Source of the DNA: a virus
Virus record (IMG/VR): IMGVR_UViG_3300033993_001200
Coordinates: 1-64,000 of that record
Length of the DNA stretch: 64,000 nt
Strand: one strand, 5' to 3'
Program-made: the position numbers and the translations under genes
Notes under the pieces: model-generated
What the model saw: only the letters and a program-made list of their open reading frames with translations
Told to the model about the DNA's origin: nothing
Database searches by the model: none
Shown: positions 34,001-38,700 of the stretch, piece after piece
How the letters are laid out: each line of letters begins with the position of its first letter
Position numbering within the stretch: position 1 is the stretch's first letter

Positions 34001-35768
34001 AGGCATAGGAGTATTTGATGATTTAAATGATTTTAAAGATACAACATTGTCAAGAGCTGATATTATCATTATAGATGAATGTTCTATGATTGATACAGCT
34101 ACTATGAATAGAATTTATCAATTAGCTAATCCTAATGCTAAAATTATATTCATGGGTGATAATGTACAGTTACCACCTATTGAAAAAAATACTAAAGAAT
34201 CTCCTACTTTTAATGCAGCTACTAAACCAGAAAATAATGCTAAGTTAACTAAAAGAATGCGTCAAGGTGAAGATTCTCCTATTGTACCTTTATCTGATAT
34301 TGTAGCAGAAAATATTGAAAGGTCTGAAAAAGAAATAGAAAGAAAAGTTATTAAAAGAAGAGATAGTAACTTTAATCCTGTAACTAATAAAGGTGTAATC
34401 TTTACAGATAACAATGCTGAACTAATGAGTAATCTTGAAAGAGATTTTAAAGCTGATGTTCAAAACACTAAGATTATAACTTACACTAATGATGAAGGTA
34501 AAACTGGTAATCCTGGTAATAAAAAAGAAATGAATGGAGTAGTAAGAAAAATACTATGGGGTGCAGATGCTAAAAATGAATACAATGTAGGAGAAATATT
34601 AGTAGCTGATAATATTATTTATGATGCAAATATTCTTAATGGTGAATATTATGAAGTTCAAGGGATTAAACCAATAAATGATGCAGTTAGTATTACTGCT
34701 GTTGAATTAATTCCAGGAAAAGGTATAGTTACTAATCAAAAAAAGTTTCCTGGTTATTCTTTAAAAGTAAAAGTAATTTCTGAAACTGATAACTTTAATA
34801 AAATAATAACTTTAAATTTGCCTTCTGCTGATTCAAAACAAAAAATAGATGAAATTCAAGAAGGTTTAAAAACAGCTAATAAATCATTATTTTATCAAAA
34901 TAAAAAAATAATACCTGATGTTAATTATGGTTATGCTATAACTTCTCATAAAGCTCAAGGTTCTACTTTTAACAATACTTATGTAATGGAGGATAATATT
35001 ATTAACTCAGGGATGAGTAATAAAGAAGCTAATCAAGCATTATATGTAGCAATGACAAGACCAAGAAATAAATTGGTAATGTTCTCTGAATTAAAAGAAG
35101 GTGAGTTTTTAACTGAGAAGCAAAAGGAAAATATGGTTCCTACTGGTGAATCATTACAACCTGAAGAAATAAAATTAGGAGTAGAAGAACTATTTAATTC
35201 TAATTCTGAATTATCTTCTATTGGAACTCCTCAACAATACTCTCAATACTTAAATACTATATTTCCTGATAGTCAAGTAAAAGATATTGTTTATCATGGC
35301 ACATTAAATAAGTTTGAATTTTTTGATAAGTCAAATCTTGGAATAAACACTTTTAAAGATAGACCTAAAGGATTTTATTTTACTAGAAAGAATGTAGCTG
35401 AATATCTTTATGGTACTTTTAAGCAGATATCGCAAGAAACAGGAAAAGAAGAATTTGTAAAAGGTAATTTAATTAGTGCAGTTATTAATACTAAAGAACA
35501 ATATCAATTAGTCCAAGAAAAAGATGATATTAGCGGTTATGGAGATTTTGTTGAATATGAATCTCATGTAGTATTTGAACCAGAACAAATACATATATTA
35601 GGAAGTAAAGATGATATAAAAGGATTTAAAGAGTTTGTAGAAAAGCAATCTACTCAAGAAGTAAAAGAAAAAGTTCAAGAAACTAAAAAAAATACAGTAT
35701 CTTCAGCAATTGAAAATCAAATTGAAGAACTTATCAAAAAAGGTATTATTAAATCTAAATGTGATTAA
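16095..35768 (+). CDS. Giant virion RNA polymerase polyprotein (6557 aa): RNAP, NADAR, SF1 helicase, ART
   Basis: One uninterrupted 19.7-kb reading frame. Visible parts in order: an N-terminal region (about 1-470) with hydrophobic Gly/Ala-rich stretches near 98-116, 205-235 and 425-450; a long coiled-coil and linker-rich region (470-1950) with small inserted domains; an RNA polymerase region with the DFDVD motif at about 4137-4141, the metal-binding signature of the two-barrel polymerases of crAss-like phages and YonO; a metallopeptidase-like segment near 5024 with KELMH instead of HExxH; a NADAR domain at about 5295-5440; an SF1 RecD/Dda-like helicase (Walker A GRGGTGKT at 5918, DE at 5994, SHKAQGSTF at 6284); and a C-terminal ADP-ribosyltransferase-like domain (about 6395-6520). 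The virion polymerase of crAss-like phages enters the cell to transcribe early genes; the other domains fit the polyvalent proteins of phages and may protect or modify host and phage molecules. Whether it is cleaved is unknown. Confidence 0.85.
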   Translation: MCPYPDDNSIVNQNTNPVVPLTDEQFAARYKEGSLPGQELNFPEGRFTNSGETFSEITSGSTSAFDDVYEQRMKELEKEVVKEDYDNLLTGGGKLAGQLLYNVAAMVGDFVGLVTDPGDIRLPTLGGTADFLTGLFGYKTDVGAYTDYFDPFATANEVFKAIDNYTFWGDGEDETGNMWTRDAQSLRDKSQHFFQINTSNDYFDVAANFTIPIIGSVLGAARTGQFTAAAGQIAGLSKGANAMMNSFIMTESTGLSIAQGVHNEVYREVLNKLSNGELQKLEDKAYSEAFDKAVADGYNKKDAEWLGIQATKQARTDFATANPELGKEASKNAGKGADVALKSMAPSFALNMITGNMYTRSLYSPKNILSKPKWIQPIDVLKEIRNEVLEESGIEQIAEKAGIAYGTKGTYNFEDLKNTIVSYDALYSGIGAIIGGGGGAVFSSLPYIGDFNERKKQYDEQQEVLVKQNRIGNSAGLKDMIDNATTLTMDLGQVVRLGKEAAILEQLGMKEEANMIKDKMLSIQAHEAFKSGTTKNLIENYEKIASNPNAGPEVQLKAREAVAEIKQMGEIYEKTKDKYINDQEVYSNKINEHNLNKVERQLETEIIQKKLEADIAIKLELESGRTSLTSGEETIIDNETGNVVTQPSQLNYNVANLKVNPYVGVDKDAEVYRNFSEYVTNNVQAVRELNELEQRLGNVKQFKKDNFERYNKITSKAYQKSLRYEQKLARVFDAGEKELEELKGTNQYMPLVDAIMEKYKGKIDEQQFKSIRKYYENQNNTKKVAEDIAKEEIKKNEFAKSETEETEVTPTDETSAVKPEGSKAMLENIARKLSSGEARSIKKLTKEEQDFYMNNQSLVDKRTSELKNEIDSQSQTEITEDEELSQELQNVSNEVSSELDGILGSKEEETESKPLSNTEVKNALQTPQQILDNKIQALENEKQILENKKEEEIKNLPKQNEVLAKGLKDFNLTTFDEQVKFFEDAIERRKKEIKELQERIKKDKDIITDYALNVLYSKLSRAVDGLNTNQKNLDALLAETKINEKYDKQIETLNAQISELKSEPISKGEVKDVLGTSSSAITALEEERKQAHLEVEEMGIEGSGHRTKSAAHAYIDKMYDEKRKQLETKTSTSQESNAEAIAELKRKQQEEIDKNAQNIIVKKEQITWKDDEGKNRKVLITHYADGKRVVEFMDEDGTVTHKERIQKDREIEFAIGAFNYNTNEKLTVQKEDIVFKSTLLDKINAKYNAQITVLEGKPVSQETNVAQEIEKFINRVIPNQEKRLLNAQEIASNGKTFNEAIDNLIKKSENARNKANERLKKEAAKEGVKPLDIQERLAEYKETKEADRYDYLIEQINEVYAVETENFNNSTQEAIDYEQGQLDIANKRLSTLESQPTEVKPDIILSGLAGGFKGVSKNSFDVRNSTEVMNNVNSGKSFSEIVEYKGKKYVVVGLRLDTARFSTTVGRDNYSFAVAELNENTPNNIVEILETSAKENFKNIYSDFNNNDVIRPITEQNKELSALKSKPTVEQKQTKAVKPLNFVISGIGGIGRGGFRVWKSQNYNVEAGGNEAQDNRSKQEVSELTNPTDKTRLIGRFYSVDQGDKVTYYANTNEVAFDNEFKRLTDAVNRGASVQVSVTVNKSDNVNEADIQKALLEKLTQVVEVSVDKNTFKANPQADFSGISLNEINPTKQQEQVTLSQKEQEILNSFKDNKASKPLLNRKFAANKSEIESLLAKGIIKEDGNNYVIAGREAQEVTLTVQKTKAEQVADNLLAKQFTRNAEGTYNLQINLKALSPEEKADIEDAVKVIKERIKNNQLDGWEINKVSNPLFEVVTITKPNLTSNQPMEEGDVSYQPDEIPTLTKEQEEKIKDLIESYVNTMEIDNNKFPTFEELVKSYIRTVGKEKAEKHLKLLGTGWELNGYGTISDYNAILRKLFGKREDIALGISAMSEELSQSVAAPEEVEVKQDELIKKEEIKDSAEPIDVTPDKQVVYSTETDIVSDTSPKLGYSVFDFSISQKVRGKDGKIIVTTDTINEGLKKKQDGLVKAIKTANFENVKVGAKLTVSVNPLNELNRVKSWVIPARVEDKNSPLYGTDVLENGKVKTIKFGEWLDQKVKESGLPVEEFMETQEFWDRVPILVSDEQGDFIAQVHDIGWYTPAKFNGDIKEAKRNVNEIRKLIKEAFKRGENSVFEITNITGGKTDGLKLTELVPLKKANPQAMMGLIVKDKDGNFQTFIYENGKRKEVKVENLSVITGAEQNKTKSMMKVDIRRWGTDADGKPTYKAFYSTSPKLSASQVNTVKNIIYSKLIVANNNLSTSQNNKFGKLLNAINSTIGSDITNNESFTDLLKRFVFISPVKNVSQEYRQGLINKVNEGNISEVENTLATSYFKNINKLEPGQTTILSLAPDILVVAKNGSNGIEVKIINKNTIPVENNEIVNNQEFLQRDALLQEALQNSLLNGYAQVGNYKQPVIQVNNDFTLTTVANNYPEFVQNNVLTNLMSVNVGTNDKPVYATRLQSNIYYKPVGTAPGKSVSRKEGQTMVSDSKVTEKDKQAITNVVESTSDEAFEEAVEGVEQDGFELFGDTVEEKAEDLKEVVKQMSNESKEIVENHLEAGPNLDNISEYNEFLNQASNKVKWVNEYFNEDNTESAESLESNQPREIGEEDVEDMAINLLRINGVSSRHQSQLANYASVKLGDILSTKEINQQEVRDKVVEDITNTLNANKESLQETLAQLKSIPQYQDRPKVMELVVKYETALNKINLVLDNIDVIYKQSVAIALKDLNGKVIENDEIEVGDDPNDNDLDNQENEEDVDDELSEEEDRHLGTENYSKTSLEVNPKASITSTLRRFMRGIPDISPTTGLPKSGAMGVTTYVDFDTVYDVVQSLLADAPVDFNMMMDILEVNKNKQPWLPILINKLKESSSEVKNQFTTTMGKHALTMEFLMYSFDKEGNATFKIVNTNLSSINRKIKDEWSNNLTSSNVLIDEYGNVSRDTVDELLNEYNSWMKTPSVLSSVHQRFIKERLKLGETSFNADENNKTLNISVELAQQKTNSKITNIDGKEYLVSIGSDDVVYVTPYERNIVSKALVDYASLTPAESKEAIEKIKDWFDAFGIELTDNAIDGLFKNPKVSASQFFEQSNNFAVGSLVKWLDTTRKAFSQDKEVTITEGSKNNPLDNSAVSDLAYHQSKYSSGIVTSSFRDGKKSIYGFTAFKFITDRANEIKNKPEFRDNLRKLSFSKNSFWLQLFEDGIDLPVYNFKERFNVTHLGLTALKEFAKKLYRDNGITSLGDVDHELVKVGMHQADQGALSKPFTVFGQQISLRNITALFPTMSDKSTMTLVKTLGLNLTDKKYFDKTENGKLVPNKSIAEFIFEQTVLPEIERVINFNAKNPNGTDIKNYDKGAKMLLLMPHLNDLVIFEKDGKKITLNEAINTKNAKLQKVLSKKDVILAEVQNYVSALVEEKMKVWAANGYYTVEEKDGKTKVTNNLLDKKYMEGVVADSQLEKIELAAMDFEINQMLSNANAFMTMIGDPAIYYKADSSKSFIQQSKETFTNVGKRLALMIAPGSKLADSETEQYTQVMLEDRVAMSENISFLTEVLDNKKFDWKEYNRIKSLNTKSDDPVKAKELKDEQKKQFEEFYDKYPNSNGYFNIEGTDAQEYTTWQEHLHILEKLGRLNDATVSITPEEIREAKEMFANNTPYSQMSDKQKGILKKVLQPIKPVYTGQIFDEAQDVMRTVYIKSSSFPLIPQVTEGTELNKLKEALEALQKEGAGPNPSPYKYVRASYQSANKVGAKAKALNMYEDDGSIKDLKVEDLKASSLTLNRKDFKIQLDVPYKSFKKKEDTVSLGTQLTKILFGNGVMDATGFMYNGKPIDGVELEKEYTKAFIELVNYKTQQLYDELGIDIKTNKPIDVRATAAKLQNILKTEAINRGYSKQDVEALEVIIKEVNGEEDLTFKLPLWLAANANRFESLLNAVVNNRIVKLKFPGSSFVAGSEEGFKIQKDFKGVDKNKIVWTKNWNGKELQAAKYDADGNLQYAQVIAPSKFRKKDGTLIDLLERKNNKYVYVTETKQGFKLKEDMIDPELRNITAFRIPTSGHMSAAQVEIVGFLPNEQGDLMIVPKNLTKQKGLDFDVDKENTYSLWHETDENGKITVLKEGDKEKLLQNEIIKIHTAVLSNPDKEVQKKINNILSIDYAKEQAENIDSMISSSKDETYFTPLGSEYQKNKMFLGASGKIGIGAYSLDVTTHSLFEQAKAKGNQVSLNYTDIDEKGKTIANPFNMSFEGEGRTDGTLGNQQTIDGQRTIAQVLSELQNIATDNEKEQVMGRVNLNSYTLDVSKILAMLGFDKAKNGNSIQFTFLSQPIIREYVKEMDNVNSNVAKFNPNKESAVINKLLEKYGNKNYELGYDVDVQNTKNFTMDKMENQLRGEVDNDFQLAVLNRFLELKKLGLAVRTLQGAINTDSKGLGKSILDNSQKIESINNLLSNPVITNAGELLGNFIPIVKYEKGKRIKALSDAEYQSYINDGYVKFGDNLFLPTTVSGVFTARALVTATSLWDRHFPYNSKLFNSIFENLMPLISKSEASDAKKVEKKSMVIKEIKRFLNSYSASNTLFDNINAQAERERLFFDRPSTGKVSLATYIKELKKANSSLASNKLIERLELVANTQGEPSLIKFNNTSAGFYDENGLNNALLELMELNLNLPSFNNEPYTSRKLAQDLITYSYLEGGVQEATQFVKFIPLSYLNKMGFTFGLSNIDFDSMGAYSIFDINPDLLNTNSKFITQFVQHNPGILPKLDNYIPKIGDIKNISEVTEFNIEKMLNAIEYQGMTAAEFYDYYKMDAKQIEEFKIALANKVSNFSMPEFVALRKDGEYLLWKSAGNGNYVQVPVVQSGISEYDSNVQQITPLSSEIVTPQNPVKEQPLSPSSDESKVTNETRFGLGTDASLTDIVTNLANSTSIDEYLITLAKQLLPAINPTTSITVDNIKTRGKYKRAENAITISASQAKNATDTELARTILKELMHSITDNELGKHVYRSSGDNKYYLKSSDAPKHISVLINLFNQVSKIPEFENAIESIKKKLAIEGQEQALTPEENRIYYGAYDVYEFVEMMMTQPEFQQEMAKIKTGNGKSVLDLFKNFLNTLFKNLGIQFETGTVASEAIENILILVDEKGRLKQQPTQTQLIASTQTESNLFSKDEIDAIKGNYLNADDLSIEQLKTVGSPLSLKLAKLKEDIKSASPFNKADMKLKAMDFLINNEEKLIKELQIFIQQTPEVKPTTTSSLPGPETKINIYAGTRENAELSNFAIRPFTIDYARIGEYGLGKIKFQSVEQAFQYIKFEDLPYTEENVKTANEILKTVDGAKLRQLGKQFKGLNKSSWDNISSPMMKQLIQRSFEQNPDALQKLLATGNATLTHKSPYKDDKWTTEFPKLLMEVREELKGQQPTTTTQPSTQEIQMPKPTGVFTERLNEIRKIYSGNKSYINTNVSGAEAWEQINAQQGNVKPEDIYNIKDEIGGNLFEYFNRAYQYITGNKLVQDKNFVIPINQSSKSTTTTQPIVTQEVSKSDLEKLKQTPEGKKIEKERQEELKPYLVTSIDDKINIINENLGKMGFAGLANSPSIIFTFNEREPSTSFLQKPITKEGSNYRIITSRYNVLVDKDFNIISTTNVDTGKTYKYKESEIGNSIVEIGRVPDNFKVSQLIEQLFNENTAYKQNKQEEINKKYDEELIAEYRKQEVKPTPTVSNSIKNDLLNILEDIKRETDDESLNDNLEFPVVNASEFSGYPNIQKYLNTEYGIEQREYEFFKLHKDVVEDLLSSMKEVNPTNLLEKLKSVTDTNDTGVDSNIKPIITSDTKKDQELIKKANEQIKNTKYELFPGVGANVKQTEALDKLTDFLKAPIDKSEKTQSTFVLVGRGGTGKTTIVKKIVDEFPGSKVVGGAISHTAKNNLQKSLRGKTVRTIASLTGIGVFDDLNDFKDTTLSRADIIIIDECSMIDTATMNRIYQLANPNAKIIFMGDNVQLPPIEKNTKESPTFNAATKPENNAKLTKRMRQGEDSPIVPLSDIVAENIERSEKEIERKVIKRRDSNFNPVTNKGVIFTDNNAELMSNLERDFKADVQNTKIITYTNDEGKTGNPGNKKEMNGVVRKILWGADAKNEYNVGEILVADNIIYDANILNGEYYEVQGIKPINDAVSITAVELIPGKGIVTNQKKFPGYSLKVKVISETDNFNKIITLNLPSADSKQKIDEIQEGLKTANKSLFYQNKKIIPDVNYGYAITSHKAQGSTFNNTYVMEDNIINSGMSNKEANQALYVAMTRPRNKLVMFSELKEGEFLTEKQKENMVPTGESLQPEEIKLGVEELFNSNSELSSIGTPQQYSQYLNTIFPDSQVKDIVYHGTLNKFEFFDKSNLGINTFKDRPKGFYFTRKNVAEYLYGTFKQISQETGKEEFVKGNLISAVINTKEQYQLVQEKDDISGYGDFVEYESHVVFEPEQIHILGSKDDIKGFKEFVEKQSTQEVKEKVQETKKNTVSSAIENQIEELIKKGIIKSKCD
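20700..21170 (+). other. Compositionally distinct inserted module in the polyprotein
   Basis: This stretch (about residues 1536-1692) uses GAG, GGC, GTC, CCC and AGC codons far more than the flanks, where GAA and A/T-ending codons dominate. It begins with a Gly-rich motif (SGIGGIGRGGFRVW) that resembles the earlier ILSGLAGGFKGV at about residue 1405, each directly after a linker ending in Lys/Gln-Pro. It looks like a recently acquired domain cassette. No function is recognised. Confidence 0.5.
28503..28517 (+). other. RNA polymerase catalytic motif DFDVD
   Basis: These codons specify Asp-Phe-Asp-Val-Asp at about residues 4137-4141 of the polyprotein, preceded by KQKGL. The DxDxD triad in a double-psi beta-barrel holds the catalytic Mg2+ in cellular RNA polymerases and in crAss-like/YonO polymerases. 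All three aspartates are present, so the active site appears intact. Confidence 0.8.
31080..31500 (+). other. Degenerate metallopeptidase-like domain (KELMH)
   Basis: About residues 4995-5135. The segment RTILKELMHSIT has the shape of a zinc-peptidase helix, and the later AYDVYEFVEMMMTQPEFQ is typical of polyvalent-protein metallopeptidases. The first histidine of HExxH is Lys5024, so zinc binding is probably lost. Confidence 0.55.
31974..32424 (+). other. NADAR domain (YbiA-like)
   Basis: About residues 5294-5443. Recognisable features are ELSNFAIRPF, SVEQAFQYIKF, the AKLRQLGKQ helix, WDNISSPMMKQLIQRSFEQN, LLATGNATLTHKSPYKDDKW. These match the NADAR family, members of which act on ADP-ribose attached to guanine or on related riboflavin-pathway intermediates. 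T/Q-rich linkers flank it, showing it is a separate module. Confidence 0.85.
33720..35130 (+). other. SF1 helicase domain (RecD/Dda-like)
   Basis: About residues 5876-6345. Walker A GRGGTGKT, then IIIIDECSM (Walker B), GDNVQLPP (motif III), RMRQ (motif IV-like) and SHKAQGSTF with VAMTRPRNKLVMF (motifs V and VI). All helicase motifs are present. In a virion polyprotein it could help DNA entry or early transcription. Confidence 0.9.
35280..35660 (+). other. ADP-ribosyltransferase-like domain (C-terminus of polyprotein)
   Basis: About residues 6396-6522. VYHGT supplies the His, GFYFTRKNVAEYLYG the Tyr-containing NAD-binding strand, and YESHVVFEPEQIHILG the typical final strand with an acidic residue. 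This H-Y-E-like order matches ADP-ribosyltransferase domains of phage polyvalent proteins. The exact catalytic Glu is not certain. Confidence 0.75.
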
Positions 35769-35779
35769 ATTTATATAAC

Positions 35780-38700
35780 ATGGGATGTACTTATGAATTT
35801 ATGGGTAAACTTTATACTAAGGAGCAACTAACTCAGTTGCTCCAAGATAAAGGCATTCAGAATAAAATAAAAGTATTAGAAAGTAATATTAAACAAGATT
35901 ATGGAGTATCTAATTCTCCTGAAGAAATATCTTATGAGTTTTCAGAAGATGATTTTGTAGCTTTTGATGATACTATAGCTACTAATGATGATAACATAAA
36001 CTTTGATGCTGCTCAAGAAACTGATGCAGATATGGTATTAGATTATGATAAACTTGTAAAGTTTAAAAAGAATCTACTTAATACACTTAACAATAGAATT
36101 GCTAATCTTAAAAGTTTTATAAATACATTAACTGATAAAAATAAAGTAAAAGAGAACACTAAGTTATTAGAAGAGTTACAAGAAAGAGCTAATGTATTAG
36201 ACCAGGAAATATATAATGAAAAAAATGCAGGTGAAACATCTTTGCAGAAATTAAAGTTTCAAGCTGAAAGAGATTTACAAAGACTTGAAAAACTATTAAG
36301 TCCTAATGAAGGATTAACAGATGATTATGAAAACTTACAAGAAGCTAGAAAAATACTTAACTTTTATAAAGCATTAGAATTAGTTAGGAATAAAGTTGAT
36401 GTAGATAATAATGCATTTAGTGTTCATCCATTTTTTAATATTGAAGAAATATTAGGACCTGATGGTAATCCTATTCTATCTGATGAAGTAGCTGCTGTAT
36501 TTAATAATATAGCAGCAGAATTTAAGAAAAGAGAGAAGCCATATAATGATAGACAAAAAGTATTATTAGAGAGAATAATTAATTCTAATCCTAAAGTAAG
36601 AGAAATAATAGGAGAAAAAACCTATGATGAATTAATGGAAAATCTTGATGATGCTCATTATGTTGATATGTGGATGATGGAAGCTAATAGAGGTATATTT
36701 TCTAAAAATGGTTTAATACCACAAGTAGCATTAGAAATAATACAAGATAATGATACTGAAGCTTTAAGTAAACATAAAACATTTGAAGAAAAACATAATG
36801 AACTTTTACCTAAAGTAAGAGCAGCATTGAAAAGATTAAACACAGGATTACTTTCAGGACTTAAAGGAGTATCATATAAAATATTTTTTCAACAACTATT
36901 GCCTGGAAAAACAGGAAATAAAATAGTAAATAGATTTTCACAAGATTACTTTGATAAACTTAGTGATGTACTATTTAGATTTAAAGAATCATTGTTAAAA
37001 GCTCAAGCATTATCTCCAACAGAATTAAATGAAGAAGGAGATGAAGTAAGAAAGAAAGCTATAAATAGTGCTTATGAAGCTAAACAAAAATGGTTTAGAG
37101 AAAATACAATGATGCTTGATGTTAGGAAATTACCTGAAATTGCAGCTATATTTCCTGAATTTGAATTACAATATCAAGATGATGGAGGTAAACATAAAAA
37201 AGAGTTAATAGCACAATTAGGTCAAATAGGATATAAAGAGCAATTAAATAAACAGGTTAATGAAATTAAAAAATATATAGCCTGGAGAGATTCAATTCAA
37301 GAAATGTTTCTTGAACAAAAAAATGCAGAAAGTATAGGTGACCTAACTAAAGAAGAGTTAAATGAACTTAAGCTTACATTAGGAACTCATAATCCATTTA
37401 ATGCAGCTGCTTATTTTTATGATAATGAAAAACTTAAAATAGGAGGTAAGTTTGAAAATAGTTCAATGAACTACAACATAACTGTTCCAAGAAAATATAC
37501 TGTTGAAGCATTAATAAATGCAAATGGTAAACTTACTATTAGTCCAACTCAAAATGAAACAGGATTTTATGATAAAAATTATGAAACTATAGAATCTGAT
37601 AAAGATTTAAAAGCTTACTATGATTTGATTAGTGAAAGAATGGAACAAGTAAGTGAAATATTTCCTGAAGAAATTAGAAAGAATTTATTTTCAGGTTCTT
37701 TGTCTATGATTAGAAAAACAGTAGCTGAAATATTAACTGACCCTAATATTCCAATTCTTAAAAGAATATCTAAAGCACTTAATCAAATATATGAAAATAT
37801 TAAATTAGGATTTGGAGTAAATCCTAATGAGAGTATTCATCAAGATACCTTAGATGTTATTACTAATAGGGCAGAACCTAAAGTAAATTCATCATTTTTA
37901 AATAATAATAAAGAAGCTATATCAGAAAGATTTGATATTGTAAGAAGAAAATTAAATAATGAATTAAGAAAAGCAGGATTACCTTTAAGAGTAAATAAAT
38001 ATACTGAGATATTAACTGATGCCTTACCTTATCCTGTAGTAAAGTTATTAGCTGAAAAATTAGGAATACCTGCAACTACTAATGCATTAAAAGCAAAGTT
38101 TGGTGAAAAGATAAAAGTAGGTGATGTATTATATAAACTAACCATATCAGATATAGTTGAGGAAAACTCATTAGACTTACCTAAGATTGTAAAATATTAT
38201 TCAATGATGGGTGCTGAATATGAAGCAAGACAAAAATCATTACCATTAATATCAATACTTAAACAACACTATAATCAAATTAAAACTTCATTAAAAGCAG
38301 GGCAAACTTTAAGAACAAGAGCTAATACTCAATTTGAGTCTTGGTTTAATAGAGTAGTTTTAGGTAATCAATTTGAAGAAAAATATGGAGTTGAAAGTCA
38401 AAGTACACTTGAAGAAAAGAAAACTGTTAAAGATAAAGTAAATGCATTTTTTAAAGGTAGACTTCTTTCAGGTCAAGAAGAAACTATGAGAAGAGATATT
38501 AACTCTTTAATTAATGATATAGATAAACAAATTGTTGAGTTATTACAAGAAGGCACATTAGAATCTCAAGTAAAAATTAATAAATTACAAGATGAAAAAG
38601 CAGAATTAATTACTAAAAGAGAAGGATTAGGAAAAAGAAGAGCATTGTCAAAAGGTATTGATTCATTATTAGGTCATGTTAGATTTTTAGGATTAGGTTA

